A DNA stretch of 64,000 nt from Spongiibacter sp. IMCC21906 (GCF_001010805.1 NZ_CP011477.1:744001-808000), one strand, 5' to 3'. Positions 7,530 through 17,367 are shown, counted from the stretch's first letter. The notes: generated by a model not told the origin, from the letters alone. Numbers and translations: made by a program.

Positions 7530-7703
7530 CGTCATACCGGCCTCCGAGCCGGTATCCAGTAGACCACCGTGCGTGAAATGATTACGGCAATTAATTTAGT
7601 ATTGTGTTGCTGGATCCCGGCTCGCTATCGCGTCCGGGATGACAGGGCAAGATCGGTGATTTTTATTGCTGGCATGGCTGCTCGCTATCGCGTCTGGGAT
7701 GAC
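7530..7703 (+). repeat. REP-like palindromes, two types
   Basis: The 656-bp gap before glyA holds three imperfect palindromes and no gene. At 7530-7561 lies GTCATACCGGCCTCCGAGCC(GGTATCCAG), type B. At 7610-7643 lies the type A unit (GGATCCCGGCTCGCTATCGC then GTCCGGGATGAC). A partial second type A copy is at 7675-7703. The same two types recur in the array at 59.5-60.7 kb, in the opposite orientation. Bases 7704-8075 show nothing beyond a perfect ATTGTACAAT palindrome (8027-8036) near the glyA start. Confidence 0.8.
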
Positions 7704-8075
7704 AGGGTCTTTGTGTATTGTCTTAGCCCTTCGATGTGTCGAGGCTTTAGTGTCTTAGTCTCGAGCCTTTTAAAGACATAATGACAGTGGGTCATACGTG
7801 AATTAAAAATTAACCACTCCCCGTTCCATTCCCGCCCATCACCTTCCCTGCCGTTTATGTACGGGCATGCCGTAGGGTTATGCTCCGAAATTCTAATTGA
7901 AGCCACGTGTTGCGTCAGGGTCGGTTCCTTAGGTTTTGTGAGGCGCTGCATTGCATGAGCTTGGGGCGTATCCACTGTAGCGGCGGCGCTGAAATCGCGA
8001 CAAAACGGTGCCGCATCCACGCATTTATTGTACAATGCGCGGCTTTTCAAGCCTGTATGCCTTGCGGGGGTAGTG

Positions 8076-9338
8076 ATGTTTAGTAAAGAGATGACTGTAG
8101 CCGGATTCGACGACGAAATCTGGTCGGCAATTCAAGAGGAAGAAGTGCGTCAGGAAGAGCATATCGAGCTGATCGCTTCTGAAAACTATACCAGCCCGGC
8201 GGTAATGCAGGCGCAAGGTACCGTTCTGACCAACAAATACGCTGAGGGCTACCCCGGTAAGCGTTATTACGGTGGTTGTGAGTACGTTGATAAAGCCGAA
8301 AATCTGGCTATCGAGCGAGCTAAGAAGCTGTTTGGTGCCGACTACGCCAATGTGCAGCCCCACTCGGGTTCGCAGGCAAATGGGGCGGTTTATCAGGCGT
8401 TGGTGCTACCCGGTGAAACCGTGTTGGGTATGAGTCTGGATGCCGGTGGTCATTTAACCCACGGTGCCAAGCCTAACTTCTCTGGCAAAACCTATAACGC
8501 GGTTCAGTATGGTTTGAACAACGAGACTGGCTTGATCGACTACGATCAGGTGGAAGCCTTGGCTTTGGAGCACAAGCCCAAGATGATCGTGGCGGGTTTC
8601 TCTGCGTATTCGGGTATTGTTGATTGGGCCAAATTCCGGGAAATTGCCGACAAAGTGGGCGCTTACCTGATGGTGGATATGGCCCACGTGGCCGGTTTGG
8701 TTGCTGCGGGTGTTTACCCTAATCCGATGCCGTTTGCGGATGTTGTCACCACAACGACCCATAAGACATTGCGCGGTCCTCGCGGTGGTTTGATTCTGGC
8801 TAAGGCCAATGAAGCTATTGAGAAAAAGCTGAATTCGGCGGTATTCCCCGGTGGTCAGGGCGGCCCCTTGATGCATGTTATTGCAGCCAAGGCCGTGAGC
8901 TTTAAAGAAGCCATGAGCCCAGACTACGTGACCTATCAAAAACAAGTTGTGGCCAATGCCAAGGCGATGGCCAAGGCGTTTATCGACCGGGGCATTAACA
9001 TTGTGTCTGGCGGTACCGAAAATCACCTGATGCTGGTGGATTTGATCGGTAAGTCGTACACCGGTAAAGATGCTGACGCGGCTTTGGGCGCGGCGAATAT
9101 TACCGTTAACAAAAACGCGGTGCCTAACGACCCTCGCTCTCCGTTTATTACCAGCGGCCTGCGTGTGGGTACCCCAGCGGTGACCACGCGGGGCTTTAAA
9201 GAAGCCGAGTGCATCGAGCTGGCTGGCTGGATGTGCGATGTATTGGAAGCGCTGGAAGCGGGCGATGCCTCTGCCAAGATCGATGAAGTGAAAGGCAAGG
9301 TGCTGGAAATTTGTAAACGCTTTCCCGTTTACGGCTAA
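8076..9338 (+). CDS. glyA: serine hydroxymethyltransferase
   Basis: PLP enzyme interconverting serine + tetrahydrofolate and glycine + methylene-tetrahydrofolate, the main one-carbon entry point. The 420 residues follow the bacterial enzyme closely: [44 protein letters not shown], and the PLP-lysine motif [16 protein letters not shown]. The ATG at 8076 gives [16 protein letters not shown], which aligns with the E. coli N-terminus. The frame open further upstream does not. It is followed by a strong terminator and then nrdR, a common gammaproteobacterial order. Confidence 0.97.
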   Translation: MFSKEMTVAGFDDEIWSAIQEEEVRQEEHIELIASENYTSPAVMQAQGTVLTNKYAEGYPGKRYYGGCEYVDKAENLAIERAKKLFGADYANVQPHSGSQANGAVYQALVLPGETVLGMSLDAGGHLTHGAKPNFSGKTYNAVQYGLNNETGLIDYDQVEALALEHKPKMIVAGFSAYSGIVDWAKFREIADKVGAYLMVDMAHVAGLVAAGVYPNPMPFADVVTTTTHKTLRGPRGGLILAKANEAIEKKLNSAVFPGGQGGPLMHVIAAKAVSFKEAMSPDYVTYQKQVVANAKAMAKAFIDRGINIVSGGTENHLMLVDLIGKSYTGKDADAALGAANITVNKNAVPNDPRSPFITSGLRVGTPAVTTRGFKEAECIELAGWMCDVLEALEAGDASAKIDEVKGKVLEICKRFPVYG

Positions 9339-9352
9339 GCGAGCCCAAATAA

Positions 9353-9388
9353 ATGCGCGGCAGGTGGTCATTCTGCCGCGCATTTTTG
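9353..9388 (+). terminator. rho-independent terminator of glyA
   Basis: An 11-bp perfect stem (ATGCGCGGCAG / CTGCCGCGCAT, 9-nt loop) is followed by TTTTTGCTTT, 15 bp after the glyA stop. Confidence 0.88.
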
Positions 9389-9448
9389 CTTTGGGCTGCG
9401 TAACGGCGTAAAACTGCAAGCTGCTAAAAACCGAAGAGGCTCAGTCAC

Positions 9449-9928
9449 ATGCGCTGCCCGTTCTGCAATTTTGATGACACTAAGGTAATCGATTCCCGGT
9501 TGGTCGCCGAAGGCGGTCAGGTTCGTCGGCGTCGGGAATGCCTGTCCTGCTCCGAGCGTTTTACCACCTACGAAAGCGCCGAGCTGTTAATGCCCAAAAT
9601 CATTAAAACCGATGGTTCACGCGAACCGTTTAATGAAGAAAAAATGCGCTCCGGTCTGTTAAAAGCGCTGGAGAAACGCCCGGTCAGTGTCGAGCATATC
9701 GAGGCAGAAATTTCTGGTATCAAGCGCGCCCTGCAGGCGACCGGGGAGCGGGAAATTGCCAGCCGGAATCTGGGCGAGCTGGTAATGGAGGCCTTGCAGG
9801 CGCTGGATCACGTTGCCTATGTGCGCTTTGCGTCGGTGTATCGCAGTTTTCAGGATTTAGATGAATTCCGCGCTGAAATTGATCGTCTTTCCTCTGAACC
9901 CGGCTCTGCCAAACTCGATCAGGTATGA
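9449..9928 (+). CDS. nrdR: transcriptional repressor NrdR
   Basis: ATP/dATP-sensing repressor of ribonucleotide reductase operons. The 159 residues have the N-terminal zinc ribbon (Cys3, Cys6, Cys31, Cys34: [10 protein letters not shown] ... [14 protein letters not shown]) followed by the ATP-cone domain ([19 protein letters not shown]) and the usual [17 protein letters not shown] end. It leads the riboflavin operon and overlaps ribD by 4 bp (ATGA), so the two are translationally coupled. Length is normal for the family. Confidence 0.97.
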   Translation: MRCPFCNFDDTKVIDSRLVAEGGQVRRRRECLSCSERFTTYESAELLMPKIIKTDGSREPFNEEKMRSGLLKALEKRPVSVEHIEAEISGIKRALQATGEREIASRNLGELVMEALQALDHVAYVRFASVYRSFQDLDEFRAEIDRLSSEPGSAKLDQV

Positions 9929-11049
9929 GCGCTTCCGCCTTTGATAGCCAAATGATGGCCAGAGCAATTCAGCTGGCCCGACGGGGCCGTTACGGCACCA
10001 GTCCTAATCCCTGTGTGGGTTGTGTCATCAGCCAAGGCGACAGCATTATTGCCGAGGGCTGGCATCAACGCGCGGGTCAGCCCCATGCAGAAGTCAATGC
10101 GCTTGCTACGCTCTCGGCAACGGCCGTTGCCGGTGCCACGGCCTACGTCACTCTGGAACCCTGTAGTCATTATGGTCGTACCGGACCCTGTGCCGATGCC
10201 TTGGTTGCGGCGGGTGTGGCGCGGGTGGTGGTGGCGATGGTCGACCCCAATCCGCTGGTTGCGGGGCAAGGCCTCGCTAAATTGACCGCGGCGGGTATCG
10301 ACGTTGAAACGGGGGTGTTGATGCAGCAAGCATTAACGCTGAACCCCGGTTATATCCGCCGGATGCAGGGCGGCCTACCCTGGGTGCGAATGAAGTCGGC
10401 GATGAGCTTGGATGGCCGAACTGCTATGGCCTCTGGCGAGAGTTATTGGATTACCGGCCCGGAAGCGAGGGCGGATGTGCAGCGCTTGCGGGCAGAGAGC
10501 TGCGGGATAATCACCGGCGTGGACACGGTACTGGCAGATGATCCGGCCTTAACCGTACGTCCTGCCAGTTTTCAGGATGACAGCGCCGACCCGGTATGGC
10601 GCCAGCCTTTGCGGGTGGTGCTGGATAGTCAGCTGCGAACCCCGCCTCAAGCTAAACTCTTTAAAGAAGGCGGCGCTGTTTTAGTGATTACTGCCGAGGG
10701 TGGGGCAAGCACCGATAAAGCCCAGGCACTGCTTGAGGCTGGGGCCGAGTTGGCAACAGTGGCGATGGATGGCCAAGGCTTGGATTTAACCGCGGTGCTT
10801 ACCTTGCTTAGTGAGCGGGGTTGCAATGAGCTAATGGTTGAAGCTGGGGCAACCGTCAGTGGGGCTTTTTTGCAGGCGAAGCTGGTTGATGAATGGTTTG
10901 TGTATATGGCACCAACGCTGATGGGTAGCGCTGGCAGACCGTTGATGGGCTGGCCAATGCAGGCCATGGCAGAGCGGCAGGATGTACAAATTGTGGATAT
11001 ACGGGCGGTGGGCCAAGACTGGCGTATTCACTGCCGCCCTGCGATTTAG
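9925..11049 (+). CDS. ribD: bifunctional pyrimidine deaminase/reductase RibD
   Basis: Carries out two successive steps of riboflavin synthesis, deaminating and then reducing the GTP-derived pyrimidine. The N-terminal deaminase domain shows the zinc site HAEVNAL (His54-Glu56) and [11 protein letters not shown] (Cys80, Cys89). The reductase domain starts at ~148 ([17 protein letters not shown]) and includes [25 protein letters not shown] for NADPH and substrate binding. The 374-residue length is slightly over the E. coli enzyme. Overlaps nrdR by 4 bp; ribE follows after 8 bp. Confidence 0.96.
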   Translation: MSASAFDSQMMARAIQLARRGRYGTSPNPCVGCVISQGDSIIAEGWHQRAGQPHAEVNALATLSATAVAGATAYVTLEPCSHYGRTGPCADALVAAGVARVVVAMVDPNPLVAGQGLAKLTAAGIDVETGVLMQQALTLNPGYIRRMQGGLPWVRMKSAMSLDGRTAMASGESYWITGPEARADVQRLRAESCGIITGVDTVLADDPALTVRPASFQDDSADPVWRQPLRVVLDSQLRTPPQAKLFKEGGAVLVITAEGGASTDKAQALLEAGAELATVAMDGQGLDLTAVLTLLSERGCNELMVEAGATVSGAFLQAKLVDEWFVYMAPTLMGSAGRPLMGWPMQAMAERQDVQIVDIRAVGQDWRIHCRPAI

Positions 11050-11057
11050 GAGCGTGA

Positions 11058-11711
11058 ATGTTCACCGGCATTGTTGAAACAGTGGGAGAAATTGCCGCGC
11101 TGTCGCCCAAAGACGGTGATGTGCGTTTGCGCGTTGCCAGTGGCGCATTGCCGCTGGAAAGCGTAAAACTGGGTGACAGTATTGCTTGCAACGGGGTTTG
11201 CTTGACCGTGGTGGCGCAGCTCGATGATGGCTTTTGGGCCGATGTATCCCGTGAGACACTGAGTCACAGCAGCTTTGCCAAGGCAAAGCTTGGCGACAAG
11301 CTTAATTTGGAGCGAGCGATGGCGGTGGGTAGCCGTTTTGATGGCCATATCGTCAGTGGCCACGTTGATGCGGTGGGAACCGTGCTCAGCGTGCAAAAAG
11401 ATGCCCGTTCCATTCGCATTAAAATAGAGGCCCCGGCTGAGTTGAGTCGCTATATTGCCGTAAAAGGCTCGATTACGGTGGATGGGGTAAGTCTGACTGT
11501 GAATGCCCTTGAAGGACGGCAGTTTGACCTCAATATAGTACCTCACACCGCCGCCCAAACAACGATTGCTCAATACACCCCAGGGTGCGGGGTAAATCTG
11601 GAAGTGGATATTATCGCGCGCTATCTGGAGCGGCTGCTGCAAGCGGGCGAAGGCCCGGCATCCGGTGGGCTGAGCATGGCCAAACTTGCCGAGCACGGAT
11701 TTTTAAAATAG
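11058..11711 (+). CDS. ribE: riboflavin synthase alpha subunit
   Basis: Dismutates two molecules of 6,7-dimethyl-8-ribityllumazine to riboflavin and the pyrimidine precursor. Two repeated beta-barrel halves are visible: MFTGIVETVG...CNGVCLTV at 1-50 and RFDGHIVSGHVDAVGTV...DGVSLTVN at 95-160. The C-terminal helix (VDIIARYLERLL) mediates trimerisation. The 217 residues agree with the family. (E. coli calls this gene ribC; many gammaproteobacteria use ribE.) RBS AGGAG lies 8 bases upstream. ribBA starts 9 bp downstream. Confidence 0.95.
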   Translation: MFTGIVETVGEIAALSPKDGDVRLRVASGALPLESVKLGDSIACNGVCLTVVAQLDDGFWADVSRETLSHSSFAKAKLGDKLNLERAMAVGSRFDGHIVSGHVDAVGTVLSVQKDARSIRIKIEAPAELSRYIAVKGSITVDGVSLTVNALEGRQFDLNIVPHTAAQTTIAQYTPGCGVNLEVDIIARYLERLLQAGEGPASGGLSMAKLAEHGFLK

Positions 11712-11720
11712 AGGTTTTGT

Positions 11721-12857
11721 ATGGCACTGAGCAAAATTGAAGACCTGATTCAGGATATCCGTCTGGGTAAGATGGTGATTCTGATGGACGATGAGGACCG
11801 GGAAAACGAAGGCGACCTCGTGATGGCGGCTGAGTGCTGTCGTCCCCAGGATATCAATTTTATGGCGATGCATGGGCGGGGTTTGATTTGCATGCCTATG
11901 ACGCGGGAGCGCTGTGAGCAGCTGAAGCTGCCCTTGATGGTCGACCGCAATGCCTCCGGGTTTGGCACCAAGTTTACCTTGTCTATCGAAGCGGCCAAGG
12001 GCGTGAGTACCGGTATTTCTGCGGCAGATCGCGCTCATACCGTACGCACAGCGGCAGCTCGCAATGCCGTGGCGGCCGATATTGTTCAGCCAGGGCATAT
12101 TTTTCCGTTGATGGCTGAGCCGGGTGGCGTTTTGAGCCGGGCCGGACACACCGAGGCGGCCTGTGATATGGCTCGCTTGGCGGGCTTTGAGTCTACCGGG
12201 GTGATCTGCGAGATCATGAACGAAGACGGCAGCATGGCGCGGATGGGGGATTTGGAAAAATTCGCCCAGCAACACGACCTGAAAATGGGCACCATCGCCG
12301 ATCTTATCCATTACCAAGTGGTGAACGAGCAAACCATTGAGAAGGTCAGCAGCGGGCCGATCACCACCGATTTTGGCGATTTTACCCTGCATGCTTACAA
12401 AGACTCCGTGGCGGGTGAAATCCATTTTGCGATTCAAAAAGGGGACATCTGCGCCGAGCAGCCAACCTTGGCCCGCGTGCATTTGGGCAGCTCGGTGCGA
12501 GATTTATTGCAGACTCAGTCGCCGGGCACGACCGGTTGGAATATGAGCCGCTCGCTGGCGGCAATTGCCGAGCAGGGCGGTGTGGTGGTGTTACTGGCTC
12601 AGCGCGAGAAGCCGGAGGATATTTTGGCCGAGCTGGACATCGCGCGGGGTAATAAGTCGGCGTTACAGGGTGATAGCGCCCAGTATCAAAACACCTATTT
12701 TAATGTTGGCCTCGGTTCGCAGATATTGCGGGACGTGGGCGCCAGAAAGCTGCGCCTCATGGGCGCGCCAGTGAAGTATAATGCGATCTCGGGCTTTGAT
12801 CTTGAGGTGGTAGAATTTGTCAGCCCCGATGGCGAAACGCTGGAGCCAGTGGCGTAA
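11721..12857 (+). CDS. ribBA: 3,4-dihydroxy-2-butanone-4-phosphate synthase with degenerate GTP cyclohydrolase II domain
   Basis: Residues 1-~205 form the DHBP synthase that converts ribulose 5-phosphate to the four-carbon unit of lumazine. The acidic metal/substrate loop [12 protein letters not shown] and [16 protein letters not shown] are intact. Residues ~207-378 are homologous to GTP cyclohydrolase II, but the zinc motif (normally HSECLTGD then RCDCG) reads [14 protein letters not shown], without any of the three zinc Cys, and the RQEGRGIGL-type loop is also changed ([13 protein letters not shown]). So this half cannot open GTP. A normal RibA is encoded at 38859. Such RibB with a decayed tail is known in proteobacteria; the tail may be structural or regulatory. 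Sits inside the rib operon. Confidence 0.93.
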   Translation: MALSKIEDLIQDIRLGKMVILMDDEDRENEGDLVMAAECCRPQDINFMAMHGRGLICMPMTRERCEQLKLPLMVDRNASGFGTKFTLSIEAAKGVSTGISAADRAHTVRTAAARNAVAADIVQPGHIFPLMAEPGGVLSRAGHTEAACDMARLAGFESTGVICEIMNEDGSMARMGDLEKFAQQHDLKMGTIADLIHYQVVNEQTIEKVSSGPITTDFGDFTLHAYKDSVAGEIHFAIQKGDICAEQPTLARVHLGSSVRDLLQTQSPGTTGWNMSRSLAAIAEQGGVVVLLAQREKPEDILAELDIARGNKSALQGDSAQYQNTYFNVGLGSQILRDVGARKLRLMGAPVKYNAISGFDLEVVEFVSPDGETLEPVA

Positions 12858-12915
12858 CAAGGGTTTTGCTGGTTTACGCCGGTACCCGCTACAAAGATTG
12901 GATTAAGGAAATACG

Positions 12916-13377
12916 ATGAAAACAATTGAAGGTAACTTCACCGCTGCCAGCGGTAAATTCGCCATTGTTGTGGGCCGCTGGAATAGCTTTGTGGTTGAGA
13001 GCCTGCTGGAAGGCGCACTGGATGCCTTGCGTCGCCACGGCGTCAGCGAAGACAGCATTACTATCGTTCGTGCCCCTGGCGCGTTTGAAATTCCATTGGT
13101 TTGCCAGAAAATCGCAGAGCAGAAACAATTTGATGCCATTATTGCGCTGGGCGCAGTGATTCGTGGCGGCACCCCCCACTTTGAATATGTGGCCGGGGAG
13201 TGCACCAAGGGCTTGTCCCAGGTGTCTATGCAGCACAGCGTGCCCGTCGCCTTTGGCGTTTTAACCGTCGACAGTATTGAGCAGGCGATTGAACGTGCCG
13301 GCACCAAGGCAGGCAATAAAGGTGAAGAAGCCGCCATGTCTGCGCTGGAAATGGTTAGCTTGCTAAACCAGCTTTAA
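12916..13377 (+). CDS. ribH: 6,7-dimethyl-8-ribityllumazine synthase
   Basis: Condenses the DHBP and pyrimidine precursors to lumazine, the penultimate step of riboflavin synthesis. The 153 residues show the active-site loops [54 protein letters not shown] (with the catalytic His) and [18 protein letters not shown]. Length and motifs fit the family that forms 60-mer or decameric shells. RBS AAGGAA precedes the ATG. It lies between ribBA and nusB, a widely conserved order. Confidence 0.96.
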   Translation: MKTIEGNFTAASGKFAIVVGRWNSFVVESLLEGALDALRRHGVSEDSITIVRAPGAFEIPLVCQKIAEQKQFDAIIALGAVIRGGTPHFEYVAGECTKGLSQVSMQHSVPVAFGVLTVDSIEQAIERAGTKAGNKGEEAAMSALEMVSLLNQL

Positions 13378-13435
13378 GTGTCAGTCTGCCGCAGTGTGTT
13401 GCAGACCGGACCATTCTAATTTAAGAGATTTTATT

Positions 13436-13906
13436 GTGGCTAAACGTGTACCCACCACGCCCCAGCATTTGCTTGCGGCCCGTCGTCGCAAAGCGCGACA
13501 TTATGCGCTGCAGGCCTTGTATCAGTGGCAAATTGCCGGTCAGGGCTTGAATGATATTGAGGCGCAATTCCTTACCGACTACGACATGACCAATGTCGAC
13601 GTGGAGTTTTTTCACGATCTGGTTCACAACATTCCCGCGCAAGTTGCCGAGTTGCAAGAGCGCTTTGAAAAGCATCTGGACCGAGGCATTGATGAGCTTG
13701 ATCCCATCGAGCTGAGCCTGCTGCGGATGGGCAGCTATGAGCTGCTGCGCCGCATTGATGTGCCGTATAAAGTCGCCATTAATGAAACCGTGAATTTGGC
13801 CAAGCGTTTTGGTGCCACCGATGGCTACCGCTATATTAATGGTGTGTTGGACAAGGTGGCCATGGAGTGTCGGGCTGTTGAAGTCGCCGCTGAAAAGCGC
13901 GCTTAG
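13436..13906 (+). CDS. nusB: transcription antitermination factor NusB
   Basis: RNA-binding protein that acts with NusE (S10) in rRNA antitermination. The 156-residue all-helical protein shows RRKARHYALQALYQWQ at the N-terminus and the family signature RIDVPYKVAINETVNLAKRFGATDGYRYINGVLDK. No ATG is in place. GTG 13436 (MAKRVPTTPQ) was chosen because it gives the usual N-terminal distance and is preceded by AAGAGA. The frame continues 14 codons upstream without family resemblance. It lies downstream of ribH, as in most gammaproteobacteria. Confidence 0.93.
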   Translation: MAKRVPTTPQHLLAARRRKARHYALQALYQWQIAGQGLNDIEAQFLTDYDMTNVDVEFFHDLVHNIPAQVAELQERFEKHLDRGIDELDPIELSLLRMGSYELLRRIDVPYKVAINETVNLAKRFGATDGYRYINGVLDKVAMECRAVEVAAEKRA

Positions 13907-13921
13907 GCTGCCGCCTTCGGT

Positions 13922-14899
13922 ATGCCGGTATCTGAGTTTGAGCTGATTGACCGCTATTTTCGTCATCGTTATCAGGGTGGCGATCAGAGCGCGAATTTAC
14001 AGGACCAGCGTTTCCCGGTCGCCATTGGCGACGACTGTGCGGCATTGATACCGCCAGAGGGAGAGCAGTTGTTGATCTCTGTGGATACCCTTGTTGAGTC
14101 AGTGCATTTTCCCCGTCAATTTGATCCTGCTTATTTAGGGCGCCGAGCACTGGCGGTTTGTGTCAGTGATTTAGCCGCCTGTGGTGCCAAGCCGCTGGCG
14201 TATACCCTTGCGTTAACCTTGCCGGTTGTAGAAGAGGCATGGCTGGCGGCGTTTTCCCAGTCGCTGCATACCGCCGCCGATGAATTTGGCATTAGCCTGA
14301 TTGGTGGCGATACCACCCGTGGTCCCCTTAGTCTCAGTATTCAAGTGATGGGCTCGGCACCGCCGGGGCAGGCCTTGCTTCGCAGTGGTGCGCAAGCGGG
14401 GGATGATATTTATGTCTCTGGCGCCTTGGGCGATGCCGCTGCTGCCTTGGCATGTTTGGATCTTCGCGCCCCAAGCGAGCATCAACAACAGTTGTTAAAT
14501 CGCTACCGCGCACCGTCGCCACGGTTGCAACTGGGCATGGCGCTGCGTGGCATTGCCAGCGCAGCTGCCGATGTGTCCGATGGTTTGGCGGCAGATTTGG
14601 GCCATATCCTCAAGGCCAGTGGGGTAGCGGCAACGCTGCAACTTAAGGCCTTGCCTTTGTCTGAGGCATTGCTTGCTGAGGCTGGAGTCAAGGCTGTGGA
14701 TTACGCCTTGGGTGGCGGCGATGACTACGAGCTGTGTTTTACGGCGCCAGTGATGTACCGAGATGAGATTGCAGCCCTATCGGCAGACTTGCAGCTGCCG
14801 CTAACTCGAATAGGCTCGGTGGCAGAGGGGCGCGGTTTGCGCTGCCTCGACAGCCAAGGTGCGGTGTATCCGCTGCCCGCTGGCTACCAACATTTTTAA
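13922..14899 (+). CDS. thiL: thiamine-monophosphate kinase
   Basis: ATP-dependent kinase making thiamine pyrophosphate, the last step of the pathway whose other genes lie at 22-26 and 36.7 kb. The PurM-like fold is seen in AIGDDCAALIPPEGE (N-terminal Mg/ATP site), GGDTTRGPLSLSI, AADVSDGLAADLGHILKASG and GGGDDYELCFT. The 325 residues match the family. It follows nusB by 15 bp and precedes pgpA by 9 bp, the usual nusB-thiL-pgpA order. Confidence 0.96.
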   Translation: MPVSEFELIDRYFRHRYQGGDQSANLQDQRFPVAIGDDCAALIPPEGEQLLISVDTLVESVHFPRQFDPAYLGRRALAVCVSDLAACGAKPLAYTLALTLPVVEEAWLAAFSQSLHTAADEFGISLIGGDTTRGPLSLSIQVMGSAPPGQALLRSGAQAGDDIYVSGALGDAAAALACLDLRAPSEHQQQLLNRYRAPSPRLQLGMALRGIASAAADVSDGLAADLGHILKASGVAATLQLKALPLSEALLAEAGVKAVDYALGGGDDYELCFTAPVMYRDEIAALSADLQLPLTRIGSVAEGRGLRCLDSQGAVYPLPAGYQHF

Positions 14900-14908
14900 G
14901 GATGCTCA

Positions 14909-15385
14909 ATGAGTAAAGACATTCCCGTTGCTTTGTTAAAAAACCCGACCCATCTTCTTTCCCTGGGGTTTGGCAGCGGTTTGGCGCCAAAAGCGCCGGG
15001 TACTTTTGGTACTTTAGCGGCACTGCCTATCTGGTGCGCCATGCATTTTTTAGCCACCCCTACGTATATTGTGGTGTTGGTGGTCGCTTTTGCGGTGGGA
15101 ATTTATCTCTGCGGCGAAACCGCAAAAGCGCTGGGTGTGCATGATCACGGCGGCATTGTGTGGGATGAATTTGTCGGCCTGTGGATCGCCTTATTTCTAG
15201 CGCCCTTTGAGATTCTCTGGGTGGCTCTGGGCTTTGCCCTGTTTCGTCTGTTTGATATTTGGAAGCCGTGGCCCATTCGGGTATTAGACGCCAAAGTGCA
15301 CGGTGGTTTGGGAATTATGATCGACGATGTACTGGCCGGGTTTTACGCCTTTGTGGTGTTGCAGCTGATTTATGTCTGGGTGTAA
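14909..15385 (+). CDS. pgpA: phosphatidylglycerophosphatase A
   Basis: Inner-membrane phosphatase that removes phosphate from phosphatidylglycerophosphate to give phosphatidylglycerol. The 158 residues include GFGSGLAPKAPGTFGTLAALP at the N-terminus, the acidic metal-binding stretch HDHGGIVWDEFVGLWIA, FRLFDIWKPWPIRVLDAK and MIDDVLAG near the end, with three or four hydrophobic segments between. Last gene of the rib-nusB-thiL run. Confidence 0.95.
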   Translation: MSKDIPVALLKNPTHLLSLGFGSGLAPKAPGTFGTLAALPIWCAMHFLATPTYIVVLVVAFAVGIYLCGETAKALGVHDHGGIVWDEFVGLWIALFLAPFEILWVALGFALFRLFDIWKPWPIRVLDAKVHGGLGIMIDDVLAGFYAFVVLQLIYVWV

Positions 15386-15505
15386 AGCTGTGCTCCTTGT
15401 CTGCCCCGGTGTTATTTCCGCCCCGAGGTAAGCGTTACGCGAGTCATGTGAGTTCTTGAGCAAGCGCTACGTGAGTCTGTCAGTCCTCGAACAAGCTTTG
15501 TGTGA

Positions 15506-15534
15506 GTCATTCCCGCCTCCGAGCGGGAATCCAG
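15506..15534 (+). repeat. single REP-like palindrome
   Basis: GTCATTCCCGCCTCCGAGCG followed by GGAATCCAG forms an imperfect palindrome with the same GTCAT...ATCCAG borders as the units at 7.5 and 59.5 kb. It lies in the 214-bp gap between pgpA and purT. The 100 bp before it hold loosely repeated GTGAGT(C/T) words. Confidence 0.7.
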
Positions 15535-15599
15535 ATTGAACGCCTCCGACAGATACGGATACAGGCTTTTTAATATTTTTAGCAGCTAGAGGTAACGAA

Positions 15600-16799
15600 A
15601 TGGTTTCAATTGGTACTCCGTTTTCAGACACCGCGTGTCGTGTGTTGCTGTGTGGTGCTGGTGAGTTGGGCAAAGAGGTGGTGATTGAATTACAGCGCCT
15701 GGGTTGCGAAGTGATTGCCTGCGACCGCTATGAACATGCACCGGCGATGCAGGTTGCCGACAGAAGCCACAGCTTTTCTATGCTTGATGGTGCCGAATTG
15801 CGCCGTGTGATTGAGCTGGAACAGCCGCATTTTATTGTTCCAGAAATAGAAGCGATTGCCACCGATGTATTGGTCGACCTTGAATCCGAAGGTTTTAACG
15901 TGGTGCCGTCGGCCCGTGCTGCGCGGCTGACCATGAACAGAGAAGGTATTCGGCGCCTGGCGGCAGAAGAGCTGGAGCTGCCTACATCGCCTTATATTTT
16001 TGCAGACTCCTTTGACGAGTTTGAAAAAGCCGTCGCGACGATTGGTTTGCCCTGTGTGATCAAGCCGATTATGAGCAGCTCTGGCAAAGGTCAAAGCTTG
16101 CTGCGGGATATGGCCGATTTACAAAAGGTTTGGGATTACGCTCAGGAAGGTGGCCGTGCTGGCGCGGGCAAAATCATTGTTGAAGGTTTTATTGAATTTG
16201 ACTATGAAATTACCCTGTTAACGATTCGTCATCGCGGTCCCAGCGGCGATGATACCGCCACCAGTTTCTGCGCCCCCATTGGTCATTTGCAAAAAGATGG
16301 CGACTATCAAGAATCCTGGCAGCCGCAGCCTATGTCTGAACTGGCCTTGCAGCGGGCAAAAGACGCGGCAGAAAAAGTCACGTCGGCCCTTAGCGGCTGG
16401 GGCTTGTTTGGTGTGGAGTTTTTTATCAAAGGCGATGACGTTTATTTCAGCGAAGTCTCGCCGCGTCCTCACGATACCGGCTTGGTGACGCTTATTTCGC
16501 AAGACCTGTCTGAGTTTGCGTTACATGCGCGGGCCATTTTGGGTTTGCCGATTCCTAATATTGTTTTGCACGGCCCTTCAGCATCGTCGGTATTGCTGGT
16601 TGAAGGCGATAGTCGCAAGGTGACCTTTAGTGGCTTGCAGCAGGTGTTGGCTGACCCGGATACGCAGCTGCGTCTGTTTGGCAAACCGGAAGTCACTGGC
16701 AAACGCCGCATGGGTGTGGCGCTGGCTCGGGCAGAAAGTGTTGACGCGGCCCGTCACAAAGCGGCGGCGGCGGCCAGCAAAATTAATGTCAGTCTGTAA
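15600..16799 (+). CDS. purT: formate-dependent phosphoribosylglycinamide formyltransferase
   Basis: ATP-grasp ligase of purine synthesis that forms formyl-GAR from formate, an alternative to folate-dependent PurN. The 399 residues show the N-terminal Rossmann-like part ([22 protein letters not shown]), the ATP-grasp core ([36 protein letters not shown]) and metal-binding [21 protein letters not shown]. The C-terminus [17 protein letters not shown] is typical. A single gene with REP sequence upstream. Confidence 0.96.
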   Translation: MVSIGTPFSDTACRVLLCGAGELGKEVVIELQRLGCEVIACDRYEHAPAMQVADRSHSFSMLDGAELRRVIELEQPHFIVPEIEAIATDVLVDLESEGFNVVPSARAARLTMNREGIRRLAAEELELPTSPYIFADSFDEFEKAVATIGLPCVIKPIMSSSGKGQSLLRDMADLQKVWDYAQEGGRAGAGKIIVEGFIEFDYEITLLTIRHRGPSGDDTATSFCAPIGHLQKDGDYQESWQPQPMSELALQRAKDAAEKVTSALSGWGLFGVEFFIKGDDVYFSEVSPRPHDTGLVTLISQDLSEFALHARAILGLPIPNIVLHGPSASSVLLVEGDSRKVTFSGLQQVLADPDTQLRLFGKPEVTGKRRMGVALARAESVDAARHKAAAAASKINVSL

Positions 16800-16885
16800 T
16801 GGAAATAGACTTTTGCCATTCGTCTGTTTGAACATTAGTCTACATTTTTGATCAATAGCCTGATTGCCACTGTTAAGGAAGAACG

Positions 16886-17257
16886 ATGAAAAAATACTCG
16901 TTAGTTGCCAGCCTTGTTGCCGCATTAATGCTCTCGGCCTGTGGAGAAAGTGAACTGCATTCTGCAATGGAAGGCATGGGCGGTTCATACAAAGCCATGA
17001 AAGAAGCGAAGTCGTTGGCGCCGATCAAAGAAGAGCTGGAAGTGTTTAAATCGAATTTTGAGGTGGCTCGGCAACAGCAGCTGCCCCCTGAAGACCAGTC
17101 GACCTTTGACGAAGGCATGGAAAAAATTGATGGCTTGGTAACGAAGCTCGATGCAGCGGTAAAGCTGGGTGATCTGGTTAAAGCCCAAGCGTTGCTGGCG
17201 GAATTGCGCGAGGTGAATAAGGAATATCACAAAAAACTTGAGGTGAAAAAACACTAA
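16886..17257 (+). CDS. cytochrome b562-like lipoprotein
   Basis: The 123 residues begin with a lipoprotein signal (LVAALMLSAC, lipid-anchored Cys19) and continue as an all-helical domain resembling the cytochrome b562 family. The heme ligand positions are kept: Met28 in SAMEGMGGSYKAM near the start of helix 1 and His115 in VNKEYHKKLE of the last helix. Soluble b562 is a periplasmic electron carrier; here it would be tethered to a membrane. It is also possible that this is a heme-free relative. It has its own ATG with a GGAAG box and stands between purT and a TauE-type transporter. A GC-rich hairpin follows at 17284-17311 without a T-run. Confidence 0.65.
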   Translation: MKKYSLVASLVAALMLSACGESELHSAMEGMGGSYKAMKEAKSLAPIKEELEVFKSNFEVARQQQLPPEDQSTFDEGMEKIDGLVTKLDAAVKLGDLVKAQALLAELREVNKEYHKKLEVKKH

Positions 17258-17367
17258 TCACAGTTAGTGTGAGCAGCACTTAAGTGCTGGGCGTGTCTGT
17301 GCGCCCGGCACTGGCCGCACTTATCAATATTAAAGGCGTATAATGGCTTCCTGCTAAGGATCTGTTT

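Noticed and set aside
7569-7781. 70-codon ORF upstream of glyA
   Set aside because: It runs through REP palindromes and its translation repeats the palindrome word ARYRVRDDRA; not a gene.
8454-9419. Long minus-strand ORF (321 codons) opposite glyA
   Set aside because: It is a shadow of glyA codon bias; no family resemblance and no ribosome site.
11040-11721. FMN riboswitch ahead of ribBA
   Set aside because: The gap between ribE and ribBA is 9 bp and no AGGGCAG-type core was found; the gene is inside the operon.
11703-12482. Long minus-strand ORF (259 codons) opposite ribBA
   Set aside because: Antisense shadow of a well-identified gene, with a His-rich translation typical of such shadows.
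17275-17311. Terminator after the b562-like gene
   Set aside because: GTGCTGGGCG/CGCCCGGCAC is a strong stem, but no T-run follows in either direction, so it was not called a terminator.
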